This document shows, in pieces, positions 31,422-42,917 of a stretch of DNA of 64,000 nucleotides. The stretch comes from Triops longicaudatus (Eukaryota > Arthropoda > Branchiopoda > Notostraca > Triopsidae): positions 434,001 to 498,000 of the forward strand of contig JAGQDJ010000011.1 in assembly GCA_022885665.1 (NCBI GenBank). Direction: 5' to 3'. Below the pieces are notes generated by a model. The model searched no databases. It was given only the letters and a program-made list of their open reading frames with translations, and was not told the DNA's origin. The position numbers were made by a program, and so were the translations under genes. Each line of letters starts with the position of its first letter. Position 1 is the first letter of the stretch.

Positions 31422-34400
31422 ATGTCGCCGCTCTTCCCGGAAGAACCGACTTGGTATATTATGAATTTCGAGCTCCAGTAACTTTTTTCTTCGGAGACAT
31501 CAAGAGTTTCCTCTACTGAATCAGACTTTTTGAGTTAGTATTTTTGTGGTATGTCACGTGACGTTCCCCGTGCTGAAAGCACATCTGCTTTGAAGTAAAA
31601 AAAACGTCACAGAAGCTTAATACGCAACACTTATCCATTTTTGTTTTAAATAGGAAATGGACCGAAAGGCGACTTCCCCGACGGTACTTAGTTGCCATTT
31701 TAGCTTTCTTTGGGTTCTTCAATGTTTATTCCCTACGGGTTAACTTAAGTATGGCTATCGTGGCCATGACTGCAAATCACTCAATGGAAGTGAATGGTAC
31801 GGCGACATATGTAAGCTTGTAAAAAGTCATCGAGCTTGTTGCAGGAGTATTTAATTCAGTTTCTTTAACATTAGGTGCAAGAATTCCCATGGAATTCTAA
31901 AGAGCAAGGCTTATTGTTGGGATCGTTCTTCTATGGTTACCTGGTAACTCAACTTCCTGGCGGATGGCTCGCGCCTATTTTTGGAGGCGCTAAATTGTAT
32001 GGCCTGGGAATCCTTTCCACAGCATTGCTGACTTTATTAACTCCATGGATAGCAAGTTGGGGTTTAATTGCACTGGTTGCAGTTAGGATTTTGGAAGGTC
32101 TTTTCGAGGTACCAAGCCTACTTTAGTTTTCGGATATAATTTCAATTTTGCCAGATTAGTTCGCCTTTTTTCTTGACTTGAAATACCCTTAAATTTGCTC
32201 ACTATATTTCCGCTATAATTAACTAAGTCAGTACAGTACAATTTCGATTTCTTAAACCAGATTAAGGAAACTGACTATTACACTGACTTGGCGAAGATTT
32301 TCTTCCTTAAGGCCCCAGTATACACAACTTTCAGTATTTTTAAAAAATAAAAGATTGAGACATCGCTTCCTTCGGGGAGGATAGGTATTTAACTAACAGC
32401 AGACGTTGAATGAAGTAACATAGAAACTCTGGGTACAGACACATCCCAATATTATGATACGAAACCTTAAATTTTTATGCACGATATTTCAAAGCGTACC
32501 TGGCCGATTTCATTTCTTTTGTATACCTTAAAATTTCCCTAAATCTGACCTAGCGCACCAGTTTGCCTGATTTCATTTTTTCTTATAATAAGCAGCAAAC
32601 TTCAATCGTAATTTACAAATTTAGTAAAACTTTTTTTAAACAAAAACTCAAACTTGTGCACTAAACATTTACAACATCAACATTACTATCATAACTGTTT
32701 CTTTGATTTTTTAACCATTTTTCCGGCATGATGTCTGAAAATTCCCATGTCATTCCCGTAAGGGGTTTGTGCATACCGGTGCCTTAACGATGATGGGTTC
32801 TCACAAAAGGTTAACTTAAGAAAATAATCAATATATTTTAATTTTTATTCCGCATTGAAATTTTCTAATGCGCAGAAAATGTGACTGGTTTAGCTATCTT
32901 ACTTGTCCACTGCCCATGCTCCGACAGTGAATTTAGCACTTATATTTATTTGTTTAAAAAAGTAATAAAGTAACTGTTTGATATAGGGTGTAACTTTTCC
33001 AGCCATGCATGCCTTATGGAGTAATTGGGCTCCTCCTTTGGAAAGAAGTAAGCTCGTAACAATCGCCTTTTCTGGTAGTTACGTGGGGACAGTCGTTTCA
33101 ATGATTGTGTGCGGCATTTTAGCTGAAACGTGGGGTTGGGCTTCTATTTTCTACGTTTCAGGTAATTAATGTAAACGCACAAAATTCAAATATCATAAAC
33201 CGAATGCGCAACAGGAGTTGTTGGTTTAATTTGGTGCCTTATATGGTTACTTGTTGTCAAGGAAAAGCCTCAACAAGACAGATTCATATCAGAAGAGGAA
33301 TTGGAGTACATTGTCACATCACTGGGTCAAACGTCATCACAGAAAGTAATAAAACAACTTTATTGAAGCCAGGTTTAAAACAGCATTCCGAGTGGTGTAG
33401 GTATCAGTACCTTGGAAATCAATTTTGACCTCATTGCCCGTATGGGCCGTGATAGCAGCTCATTTTGCTGAGAATTGGGGATTTTACACCCTTTTGACTC
33501 AGTTACCAACGTTCCTCAGCGGTAACTTAGTGGAATGTTGTGCTTTACGATAAAAACTTTTGCATTGTTTTTAGATGTTTCTCAGTTGAAACTTGATAAG
33601 ACTGGATTTTTGGTAGCCATTCCCTATTTAGTCATGGCAGTAGTCTTGCAACTAGGAGGCCAATTCGCAGATTTATTGCGAACGAAGTTGAAGATAAGCA
33701 CCACTATTGTAAGACGTAGCTTTCTTAACGAAAAAGAAGAAACAAATCTATGTTTAATATAGGTTCGGAAAGCCTTTACTTGCAGTGCCTTTGCAGTTCA
33801 AACTATATTCATGATGGCTACGGCCTATACCAGCAGTTTGGCTATGGCCGTCACTTTCTTAACGATTGCTGTTGGATGTGGTGGACTGGCCTGGTCAGGT
33901 TTCAGGTAAAACCGTGGATTTCCTCCAGTCAAAAAAAAATATTTCTATTTATTGGTAGTGTAAATCATTTGGATATCGCGCCTCAGTACGCAAGTCTCTT
34001 GATGGGTTTGTCGAACACCGTTGCAACTTTGCCGGGAATTCTCAGCCCGAGTATTACAGGGTTCTTGGTGCAAAACAAGGTAGTAATTTCTTCCATTTCT
34101 TTGCTGCAAATAATTTGCATGATAGCTGTAACTAGGGTGGTGGAGAAGACGCGTGGAAAATTGTCTTTCTGCTTACTGCGCTGATATACTTATTGGGTGC
34201 ATTGGTCTACATGTTAGAAGCATCGGGGGAAAGGCAGGAGTGGGCGAAAAAGACAAGTTCTAACGTGGGAGAAGAGTTCGAAGCTTTAGTGGATGACGGT
34301 GACCTTTAAGGTGTTGGCACGGGAACTAACACTTGCAAATTTGTTATCGTAATATGCTTCTTGATATAACAGCTATATGTTAAGTATACTCAAATAATTT

Positions 34401-34633
34401 CTTTGGTTTAGACTGCCAGTGAATGGCACGCTGTATTTTTCATATCAGCTGCGATTTATTGCTGCGGGGGCCTATTTTACGCTGTCTTTGCTTCGGGTGA
34501 AAGACAAAGTTGGAGTATGATTGAAGTTCCTGACAGTCCCCAAGCTCATGAAAATGACGCCGTAGATCTTGGCGAAGTCCAAGGGAGTGATAACCTCAAA
34601 GATCCCAATGCGAAGACTGAACAAGCTGTATGA
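31422..34633 (+). CDS. SLC17 family anion/phosphate transporter (sialin/vesicular type)
   Basis: Shared exons are 31422-31453, 31654-31810, 31875-32108, 32987-33161, 33215-33345, 33401-33521, 33575-33708, 33763-33905 and 33959-34079. They are followed by either 34136-34309 (473 aa) or 34412-34633 (489 aa); all phases close. This is a 12-helix major-facilitator protein. TM1 carries YSLRVNLSMAIVAMT, with the Arg typical of SLC17. Also seen are SFFYGYLVTQLPGGWLA, GVTFPAMHALWSNWAPPLER and AHFAENWGFYTLLTQLPTF. Family members move organic anions, sialic acid, glutamate or phosphate, driven by proton or sodium gradients; the substrate cannot be read here. Exon 1 (32 nt) was chosen because ATG...TG|GT gives the phase needed by exon 2; it is the least certain part. 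The intron before 32987 is the only long one (878 nt). The 3' end is interlocked with APEX1. Confidence 0.93.
34136..34309 (+). other. SLC17 alternative last exon A
   Basis: Phase-0 acceptor ACTAG before GGTGGTGGAGAAGAC. It encodes 57 residues: a final membrane helix (KIVFLLTALIYLLGALVYML), the motif EASGERQEWA and an acidic tail, then TAA. It is homologous in layout to exon B, which starts 102 bases after its stop. No AATAAA or ATTAAA lies between the two exons, so a weak signal or a signal shared with exon B would have to be used. Confidence 0.75.
34412..34633 (+). other. SLC17 alternative last exon B
   Basis: Phase-0 acceptor TGGTTTAG before ACTGCCAGTGAATGG. It encodes TASEWHAVFFISAAIY, the helix end, FASGERQSW and a longer acidic tail ending KTEQAV, then TGA. 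The TASEWHAVF start is the form seen in most SLC17 proteins, so this is probably the ancestral end and exon A the derived duplicate. Confidence 0.8.
34455..34460 (-). terminator. Candidate APEX1 poly(A) signal inside SLC17 exon B
   Basis: AATAAA on the minus strand, 179 bases beyond the APEX1 stop. It lies antisense within the coding part of SLC17 last exon B. Confidence 0.5.
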
Positions 34634-34638
34634 ATAAT

Positions 34639-35975
34639 TTATAAGCGCAGGAAACAGACCAACGGGCAATGATCACTGCCGAACACTTGGTGACGTATAA
34701 CAATATCACAGACCTTTGGAATAAACCGTCTGGATACTACGAAATAATCCAAGCGCCTAAAAAATACTCGGGATTGTTACTCTGTAATGTGTTTGTTTGA
34801 ATAAACAACAAAAGGTACCATCCTGCGTTTCGGCCTCTGGCCAGACTTCGGTACGACCAGAATGTGTAGGCTTCGATTTGGTCAGGGTTGAAATGACGAA
34901 AAGTGTCGACAAAGTCGCACTCAAAAAGTAGCTGCCCAAAGCTATCACGTTCTTCTTGAGTAAACCCAGGGCTTCGACGGTGCGTATTCGGATTAAATAT
35001 ATCTAACAGAGAAGTTACGCTATTTATGTTTAGTTGTGCAAGATTGTCGCTGGTACCGATTTCTAAATGAGCTACATTCAAATCCCCACACAGGACAACA
35101 GGTTTAACAGCATCTAATTTTTTCAAGTAGTTCCGCAATATGTCATCCCAAAACATTCTTTTGGGCAACCCAACCGTTTTGCGTCCAGACATGGGTACGT
35201 CTGAGTGTTTTCGATTAGTAAATGCGCTGTTTTAAGAGTCGAAACTTACACGTGTTAACAAGATAAAAATTTTCAAATTCGGCCGTTATAATCCGACCAC
35301 CAAATTCGTCTTCTTGACCAGCATGTTCTTCCAAGCCCTTTTTTGAAGTTATGGGGTTAATTTTGGCTAGTATGGCTACGCCGGCATGTCCACCTTCTTT
35401 GGAGTAATTGTTACTTGAGATAAATATTTTAAAAATGTTTATATCTCGGATTAACAGCCAGAACTTACTCGTACAATAAAACGATTTGAAAACGTATCCG
35501 AGCTCTTCCATGTCAGGGACGTCTGTTTCAAGGCATTTTGTTTCTTGCAAGCATAGAACATCAGGTTTTTCGTGTTCCAAGTAGTCCATACCACCCTTCT
35601 TTAAGGCCGATAAATGTACTGTACAATACCTTAAAAATGTTCACGTGCAAGAATATAACAATGACTACTTTTATCCATGCTCTGAGCCCGGCAACATTCC
35701 AGGAGGCTATTTTAAAATTCGAAACTAAGCCAGTGGAGTTGGTATTTTTGGTTTTAAAATCTTGACTGAGAAAATCTGAAGCGTAAGGATTAGCTAAAGT
35801 TTCTCTAATTTCAGCGTTTCTCCTTTTTCTCGTTAGTGTCAAATCACTTTCGTCGACAATATTGCTGTCATCCTGCTTTTGTTTTCGTTTCTTCGTTGTC
35901 CGAGTTTCACGAGACTGCCGAGAGTAAAAAAAGGTAAAAGTTTTCTTTCGCAAGTACACCTTTACAACCAACCAT
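34639..35975 (-). CDS. APEX1: AP endonuclease 1 (apurinic/apyrimidinic site endonuclease)
   Basis: Seven exons: 35975-35958, 35914-35669, 35598-35469, 35396-35250, 35200-35057, 35002-34819 and 34756-34639, giving 328 aa (human 318). It cuts the DNA backbone 5' to abasic sites in nuclear base-excision repair. A basic N-terminus (TTKKRKQKQ, TRKRRN) suits nuclear import. Catalytic residues are present: Asn in SWNVAGLRAW, Glu in CLQETKC, Tyr in NTYVPMSG, Asp and Asn in CGDLNVAH, Asp in GWRLDYF, and Asp-His in GSDHCP. The residue equal to human Asp70 is Ala (NVAG); this position also varies in bacterial relatives. The last exon is easy to miss because the frame stays open into the preceding intron; splicing TG|GTACC to TTTTTTAG|GCGC restores WRLDYF and SDHCP. 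Introns 3 (72 nt) and 5 (54 nt) are stop-free and a multiple of three. Confidence 0.95.
34720..34725 (+). terminator. Candidate SLC17 poly(A) signal inside APEX1 last exon
   Basis: AATAAA on the plus strand, 87 bases beyond the SLC17 stop at 34633. It lies antisense within the APEX1 last coding exon (34756-34639). A second AATAAA is at 34800-34805, in an APEX1 intron. Confidence 0.55.
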
Positions 35976-36797
35976 TAGGAATCGTAAATGCAGCTCGAAA
36001 ACGTAAATCTTTCTGCTAGCATGTAACACGCGAAAAAGCGTTGTCATGAAAAATCACGCTCCTATTCTCGCTTGAAACACTTTATTTACAACGGAGTAGA
36101 AGTCGTTTTGCTTTTTACACACTCAATTCAGGTAACGTACTGCAGTCGTTCAGAAGACGACAGGTTGAACTGGCGAGTATGCTATGCCAGGGTGTAGGTC
36201 TGGGTTGTAGATACTGTGGCTGCGTTAGATGGCTTTGTAGTCGTTTGCTTGTTAATAAACTCGTATCGTCTTCGCGCTACTGGTATGAATCTACTTGGCT
36301 CAGTCCCAATGTACGGTAAACACTGTTCCATTAACGAGTAAGCAAACATTTCGTAAATGGAGGCTCAAAAGGCAAAAGGGCCATGAGCATTTGGGTATTA
36401 AAAATAAATGAAAAATACACAGATAGTTAAAATGACAAGCATTAATCAAATATTATAAAGAAAGTGTATGATTCCGACAAAAATCTTCTTTCTAAAAACT
36501 CAACTACCCAATCGCACAAAAACACGAAAACTAAAGCCAATCATTAGCTCAAATCTGCTCAATGAGGAGATCGTCGTAAAAATATGTACAGCCTTTTGCT
36601 ACTTTTCAAAATAAGGTTTGTTGTTTAAAAGCACACTGATTTATTACCGAACGATTACAATAATACTGATCTTGGAGATCCACATTTAGCACATCAGCGG
36701 ACGGATAAAGTTCCCACATATTATTTTAGTTTAAAATAAAAAAAAAGTGTTTTTGCTCACCAGTAAAAAAAAGAGGCATGGTATTTTTATTGCAAAT
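35976..36797. other. APEX1 upstream region and carboxypeptidase 3' region
   Basis: No gene seen. It must include the APEX1 promoter and the 3' UTR of the carboxypeptidase gene, with candidate minus-strand AATAAA at 36640-36645 and another 7 bases past the stop at 36786-36791. Confidence 0.5.
36640..36645 (-). terminator. Candidate poly(A) signal of the carboxypeptidase gene
   Basis: AATAAA on the minus strand about 155 bases beyond the stop codon at 36798. A nearer copy at 36786-36791 is probably too close to the stop to be the only signal. Confidence 0.4.
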
Positions 36798-39700
36798 TCA
36801 ATCCATTAAATTTGCATTGGGACTGGTTGATTTCGACACTTGCTTTCGCTTCTTTTTCTTCTTTTTCCTGTTCTCCATGGGAACCGTTACAGGTTCCACT
36901 TCTTCCAGTTTACTATCGTTTACGGTAACGACTAAACGGCTTACACCTCGAGTTCCTTTCCTAACGTTTGCAAGTGGCAGCGGAACTAACGTATCACTAT
37001 TCGGCTTCTTATATTTTTGCATCCTAGAGGTTGCCAGACACGCCGTGAGTATCTTGCTTTTTGAGAGCACGCTCGACACTGAATCGTTTTCGCACGTTTG
37101 GCTGCTAGGCTTAAGCTTGGCTCCACCCGTTTTTCTACCGTCTCCTTTATTGACTTCTCCCTGTCCGGCACGTGTTCCCGATATGGCTAAAGCTCCATAC
37201 TCTGATCTATCAACAGAATTTCCTTTCACTTTTTGACTACTGAAAGTGTGCGTACACGCTGAAACATTTTCAGTGAATTCATCCCGGCAACCAATCGCCT
37301 TGCAGCCAATCGTAATTGCTCTCCCTCACTCCCATTGCTTCCTCTGCCCTGCAAGCTTAATCCGGTTAGCCGAGTTCACCTTCAGGCGAGTTGCCGGAAT
37401 GGTAAATTCACAGCGTGTACGCACGCCTTAAGATAGTTTACTTTTCCTCACGATGTTTTGAACACCCTGCGGTTAATTTCACTGGGAGCACCTTCTTCTG
37501 AAACACTTTCTTTGCGTTACCCGCTGGTTTCCACGGGCTCTGTCGAGGTACACTGCAGAGCGCCAAAGACTTTGAAACCTATGCAATTAAAAGTAGTTAC
37601 ACTGTAGCGTTTATATGTATATGAAATACTTCTGTAGGGACGGAGTCTCCAACAATGGTCAATCCCAAGTCTCTGAAAACTTTCGTTTGTTCTTTGCATT
37701 CTTTTAGCGAAGGCGAAGGAGGGATAGTCGCAGGTTCTCCTTCCTCAGCTTCCCATACTTTCTCATCTAGTATTGCATAGTGAAGTTCCGGTAAATCATG
37801 GCAACCGATAAAATCAAGAGGAAAATAATGATGGAAGAATATAAGCATACCGGTTAGGATAATAGGTACTGTTAAGCTTCGAATCAACTTAGATTTCGTC
37901 GAGCACCGCTTCACCTTTCGCCTGAAGCTTAAATTGGTGCTTGGCACGCTGTTCCGGTCAATGTGTGGTGACAGGAAACGTGGTGATGGTCCACGTGGTG
38001 ACGCTCCGGGAGAGGGAGATGGCGAGCAAGATCGCGAAGCTGAGCGCGACTGCGGTCGATTCAGCCGATTCATTTGAACTTTCAAGCTAGGTAACCCTGA
38101 ACCAGCCTACAGAAGTTTTTATGAACCTTCCGATGAAAAAAAAAAAAATTTAAATTTCAAAATTTACTTTCGAGCGAAGTGATTTTGTCGCGACAGAAGA
38201 AATTGACGACAAACGCCGAGAGCGATGTTTTCGTGACTTTTTCTCGTTGCCCTCATCTTCGTCACTACGAAAGAAGAGAACAGAGATTAAGTGACAACTG
38301 AATTTAATTAATGACACCCTCATGATGTGTTTTAGTTAGGAAGAAAATATCAGTATAATATTGATATCACAAAATTGACTAAACCCTGTCTGGCGTACTT
38401 CGGTTTCAGTGAATAATGTTCACTCGTCTTGAAAAAGTTTTGGCTATATACTCACGCCAAACTTTCAGAATGACGAGTTTCTTAATACGATTGTCCTTGA
38501 CTAGATACGTAACTTTAGAAACTCATAAAGTCCCGTTTTTCTTGTCTGCGGTCGCTTTTTGCCGAGCAAGATACGCCAGTCCAGAGCTTTTGTCAAGCTT
38601 CAGACCTTTTACTTCGTGCATCATAGGATTACAACCAAATTATGGCTGAGTATATTTTTTGCTTCTTCTCTCATTATTTTTTTGTCATACAAAGTAAATA
38701 TTACCTCGAATACTCCGAAACAGACACGCAAACGGGATCTTCAGCCGTTGACCCTGAACGAGCGAGCTTTTGTACGATGCGGTTTATCCATCGTTCCTTT
38801 TCGAACCATCTAAAAGATTTCATTTATAAGATATCAAATTAAAAATTGAGCATTTATAGCTTAAGAATAAAAAAGAGGTTACCATGATTCCCGTATGCAA
38901 AGCAGGTGAAATTATATATAAGAATTTTACTAAGTATTTTTGGTTCACAATGACTGGAGACGAGTAGGAAAATTTAAAGTGTACCTTGCCAGGATCGGTA
39001 TTAAAAAAGGTGACCAACGTTTCACAAAAGGCTTTGCCCATATTCTCGTAATCTACCGACGAAAAATGTGTGTTTTTACGCTGGCTAATCGTCGCCCCAC
39101 AGATCGACGCTTCCAATGTGTAACTGTGCAAAATTCCCAAGTTACGCATGACCACGCGACCAGTACCTTCTTTGGGCTTCTGGACAACAAATTTACAACT
39201 TGCGAATTCGAACTATGTGATTGGATTGCGCATGATTAGTAACACCGCCTTGTTTATGTAGTAAAATGTATACTTTATCCGGCGCAGCTTTCTGCAATAG
39301 TAAGGGGAACACTTGTTCTACTAGATCCAGCTGTGTTTGGTCCGACGAGTTTTCACAGCCGTATAGAAAAATGTTGTGTTTCCGTGAGTGCGAATGAAAG
39401 TCACAATACATTGCGACTTCCCTTTCTTCTAACAGCCTAAATGACAATCTTTCATGAGTTCAGTTGACTCCTCTGCAATCTTCATGTACGAAAACGACAG
39501 CAAAATTGGTTATATGTGCTATTATTACGACAAGAAGTGACCCAAGTAAGAAAGCGATACCTTCTAACAAGCATCTTAACATGCCACACGGACGGATAGC
39601 ACTCACGACTGACAGCCTTATACTGCCGATTCAAATCTTTGGCTGCTAAAGAACATCGCGTGTTGCCGACGATTACTCCGTCAGGATTGAGCATAGGAAT

Positions 39701-41594
39701 AATCTTGAATAAAAAGTGCTGGCGAAGGGTCTGTCCGAAAAGGCGGAAGGAACACATCACATGAAACGGTTCACGTAAACGGCAGGAATTACAGTGTTTT
39801 AAGATAAATTACCTCCGCAATAGGAGAAGAACTAGTCAGAAAATCCAGAACACCCTTCATCATCCACGAAGACGGCGTTTCTCCAGGGTGAACGCGTGCG
39901 GATAAGATGATTGCAGGTTTCTTATGGTCCGACTACACAGTACGCTTTAGAAAACCACGAAACTCATACGAGTGCTTCTTACTGTATCTTCTTCAGAAGG
40001 GGCCGTAATTGTTAATACATGGACGCTGTTGCCGGCCAAAGAACGACACAACATTCTAATTTTGCAAAACTTCGCAACAACAGGATCATTCTAAACACAC
40101 GATAAAAAAAGTGATAAATAATTTTGTTAGATATACTTTCATTCAAGGTCACTCGAGAATCGAATGCTCTAATATTGCAGAATAAAACTGAGAAAATGAA
40201 TTTTTCGAAGGAAAAAGTGAACCACTACCCAAAAAGAAAACGAATGGAAATATTTTCATAAGAATAATACTTCAAACAAATCACTACGTTACAATAGCTA
40301 AAAAAAATTGCATGGAAAGAATTAGGTTGAATAAACGGTAAAATGTCAAGGAAGGAAGATACCTGCAGCTTCAGCAAATAATCCTGGAGATCTGTATAAG
40401 TGTACGGGTAGCAATACGCCAAGTAAACGGTGTCGTTATCGTGAGGGAATTCTAGCGTGAAACTAAGCGTATAGGAAGGTACGCCTTCTCGTAACGTGTC
40501 ATTTTTAAAATGCACTACATCCTGGCCACAGCGTTTCCAGCCAACGTGGCTTAACTCAGCTTCTTTTTCAGAGTATAATAACGGTCTAAGTCCTTCACAA
40601 TAGAGACTATCCCCCTTGCTAAGATTAACGATGGAAAACCTGGAAACCACAAAAACGTAAGAAAAATTTAAATCACAAAAAAGGTCTTTGGAATACCTGT
40701 AAGTCACGCCAGCTTTCATGTTTTGAACCCGAAAATAGTACCATTGCATGTGCCGAGCAGTGTATAAATCTGGACGCAGATATAACTCATAGAAAGTGTC
40801 GGTAATTTTCAAAGCTTTCGATAAATTCCCACTTTCAAACCTTGACTCAAAGATTAACGTATTCCCTTTGTCTTTCGTAGTACTTTCCATCTGATTTGCT
40901 GGATTTCCTCCAATGATTGACCTTGAGAACTTCGTAAAGAAACGTTTATTAAAGCACCAACATATAAATGTGGCGTCAACTCACGTAGGGGGCGGCGAAA
41001 TCAATTTCGTAATGGTAAATGACTTCTCCGCCTGCCTGGAATATTTGGTCTCCCCATGGTTCAGGTTCTGGCTCCGTACCCGTGTGTTTATAATAAGGTT
41101 CATGTACAAAGGTGATGGGATTTAACAAACGATTTACTGGGATGGCGACCTGATTGACAAAACGAACATAAGTAACATAAATAAAATTAGTTATTTTATA
41201 CACTGGTATGTCGATAGGGTCTTATTTACGCAGATTGAGCTAAGAATATGCTTGTTTCATAACTTCACCTGACATTCGCAAGGCCAACGAGGAGCTTGTT
41301 GAGGTCCGAGTTCTTTTTGTAAAGAATAGAGCTGTCGAGGCTCACACAATTTCACTCCACTAGTGGCATCACTACTCAGAAGCTGAGTTGTCTGAGAAAA
41401 GAAACATGCTGCGTTCGGCGTTGTAAAAGACATACTTCAACTCCTCTTTCACTGGGAAAGCAAATTTCTCATTTTTCTTCTCCCCAATCTTCCACCAGTC
41501 AATCCTACCGGCCCGGGAGTCAAATAATACAAACCCATGGAAGAGGTACGTAGGAGTTGAAGCGTCCACGCAAAATGGGAAGCACACTACTCAT
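36798..41594 (-). CDS. AGBL2/3: Cytosolic carboxypeptidase, CCP2/CCP3 (AGBL2/3) type
   Basis: Supported exons: 41594-41550 (start, weaker), 41391-41269, 41149-40985, 40890-40697, 40639-40363, 40090-39983, 39932-39813, 39730-39561, 39436-39274, 39212-38985, 38809-38705, 38264-38168, 38106-37851, 37766-37630, 37578-37442 and 37239-36798. It is an M14 metallopeptidase that trims glutamates from tubulin tails. The CCP N-domain (FESRFESGNLSKAL; RHMQWYYFRVQN) precedes the catalytic part: zinc ligands in RVHPGE and the His of YCDFHSHSRK, PMLNPDGVIVGNTRCSLA, KDLNRQY, and the catalytic Glu of HSYTLEASICG. A basic, Ser/Arg/Pro-rich tail of about 300 residues follows, ending in a poly-Lys segment. Joining 38985 to 38809 needs an extension of exon 10 to 38962 with a weak GTCTCC donor; an extra exon between 38705 and 38264 is possible. 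The tail exons are linked only by phase and open frame. Confidence 0.85.
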
Positions 41595-42917
41595 TTACGC
41601 CATCTAGCAATAATACTTCAAAGCAATGAGACAGGTAATTCTCATTTTTCTGTTCCTTTCTTTCTTACTGTCCTAAATTTCCTTTCCTTTTCATGCATTA
41701 AAGACCGTGGATGAAGTAATTAGAGTCGACGCAAATGTCGAGTGGTGCTGGTGAATGGCTCGACTAGAAGAAACCGTCAAACGTCCGTCCCGGCTCGATG
41801 GTCAGAAGCTCGATTGACCGTCTTCGATTTATTTCCTTTTTTATCATTTTTATGTGTTTTAATCTGCAACTAGTTTTCTTCAACGTGTGAATCCTCTAAA
41901 AGGTGATTTGACATTTTTCACTCGCTGATACACGCTTGCGACTATCACTAGTGGGTATTCACCTATTTTTTCGCCCCTTCGCCGAATTTTCACAATCATT
42001 TTCCCAACGTTCTTAAGCGTCAACTTTAAAATCTTAATCCAGCTTTTGAACGCGAATTATTAAATTTTCAAAAATGGGCAACTCGATCAAAAAATAGAAA
42101 TAAAAAATCTTAAAGCGCCAATTAATGAGCGACATCTCCGGTTTTATCGGTCGATTGCGATCCAATTCGGTTGGACTAATGTTAGCGGCTCAAGGCTCGG
42201 CACAGACCATACATCCTTTACAAAGGCCCTGTTCGCAAGAGATAAGCCAAGCCCGATTTCTTGGGTCCAGAATAGCCGTCTTACTAATGAGCTTTCAAAA
42301 CCTTGCCAACCGATTAAATTTCGGAAATTTACCTCCACGTATCTCGAATCCCCTCGGTCCATCATGTTTTCTTCTAAATTTGTAGAAACAAAATGAAACT
42401 TGGCATTACGTGTGCGTTGTTTAGAAAGGAACACATCCGCTGCGTGTCTTTAAAACCGTTTTTGGTTTTATTAGTTTAAAACAAACCGTGTCGCGTAGCG
42501 ACACATTATCGTCTTCCGCTTTCGTTACACTGTCACTCAGCTGCTTGCAAATGATACGCACATTGTTGCATTCGCTTAATGTGAGCATTGTTAAGTCTTT
42601 CGATTTTTTTCCAAAACCTAATTTACGCTTCTTTTAATTAATTATTATCGCTTCAGAATTAATTTTCTTAGCATTTTTCGAGTTTCTTTTCACGGCAGTC
42701 TTGCTCGTAAATTGAAATTAGGGGTACTTCACTGCCTACCGTGATTAAGCCTTTTAACCAATTTACAAATATCCTCATTAAACACTGACATTACATTGGC
42801 TTCAAGAATCACTAACTCCTTTCTAGAACTTGATTTAAAAAATCCCTATTGTATGTCTTTATTCACTGTATTCGACCACTGGTTCATACACTTCGCACGA
42901 TATGGACAATGCACCCA
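41595..42917. other. Carboxypeptidase upstream region and Maf 3' region
   Basis: No gene supported. The open frames at 42125-42434 lie on both strands of the same DNA and carry no recognisable motif. Probably the carboxypeptidase promoter/5' UTR and the Maf 3' UTR. Confidence 0.5.
42858..42863 (-). terminator. Candidate poly(A) signal of the Maf gene
   Basis: AATAAA on the minus strand, 55 bases beyond the Maf stop codon at 42918. Confidence 0.5.

Noticed and set aside
34737..34819. APEX1 apparently truncated, lacking WRLDYF and SDHCP.
   Set aside because: The open frame continues by chance into an intron. A donor at 34818 and an acceptor before 34756 join to an exon that supplies both catalytic motifs and closes the frame at 34639.
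37767..37850. A membrane-spanning segment in the carboxypeptidase tail.
   Set aside because: The hydrophobic stretch is a stop-free 84-nt intron (donor GTATGC, acceptor ATACTAG). Removing it keeps the frame and gives a hydrophilic tail in keeping with a cytosolic enzyme.
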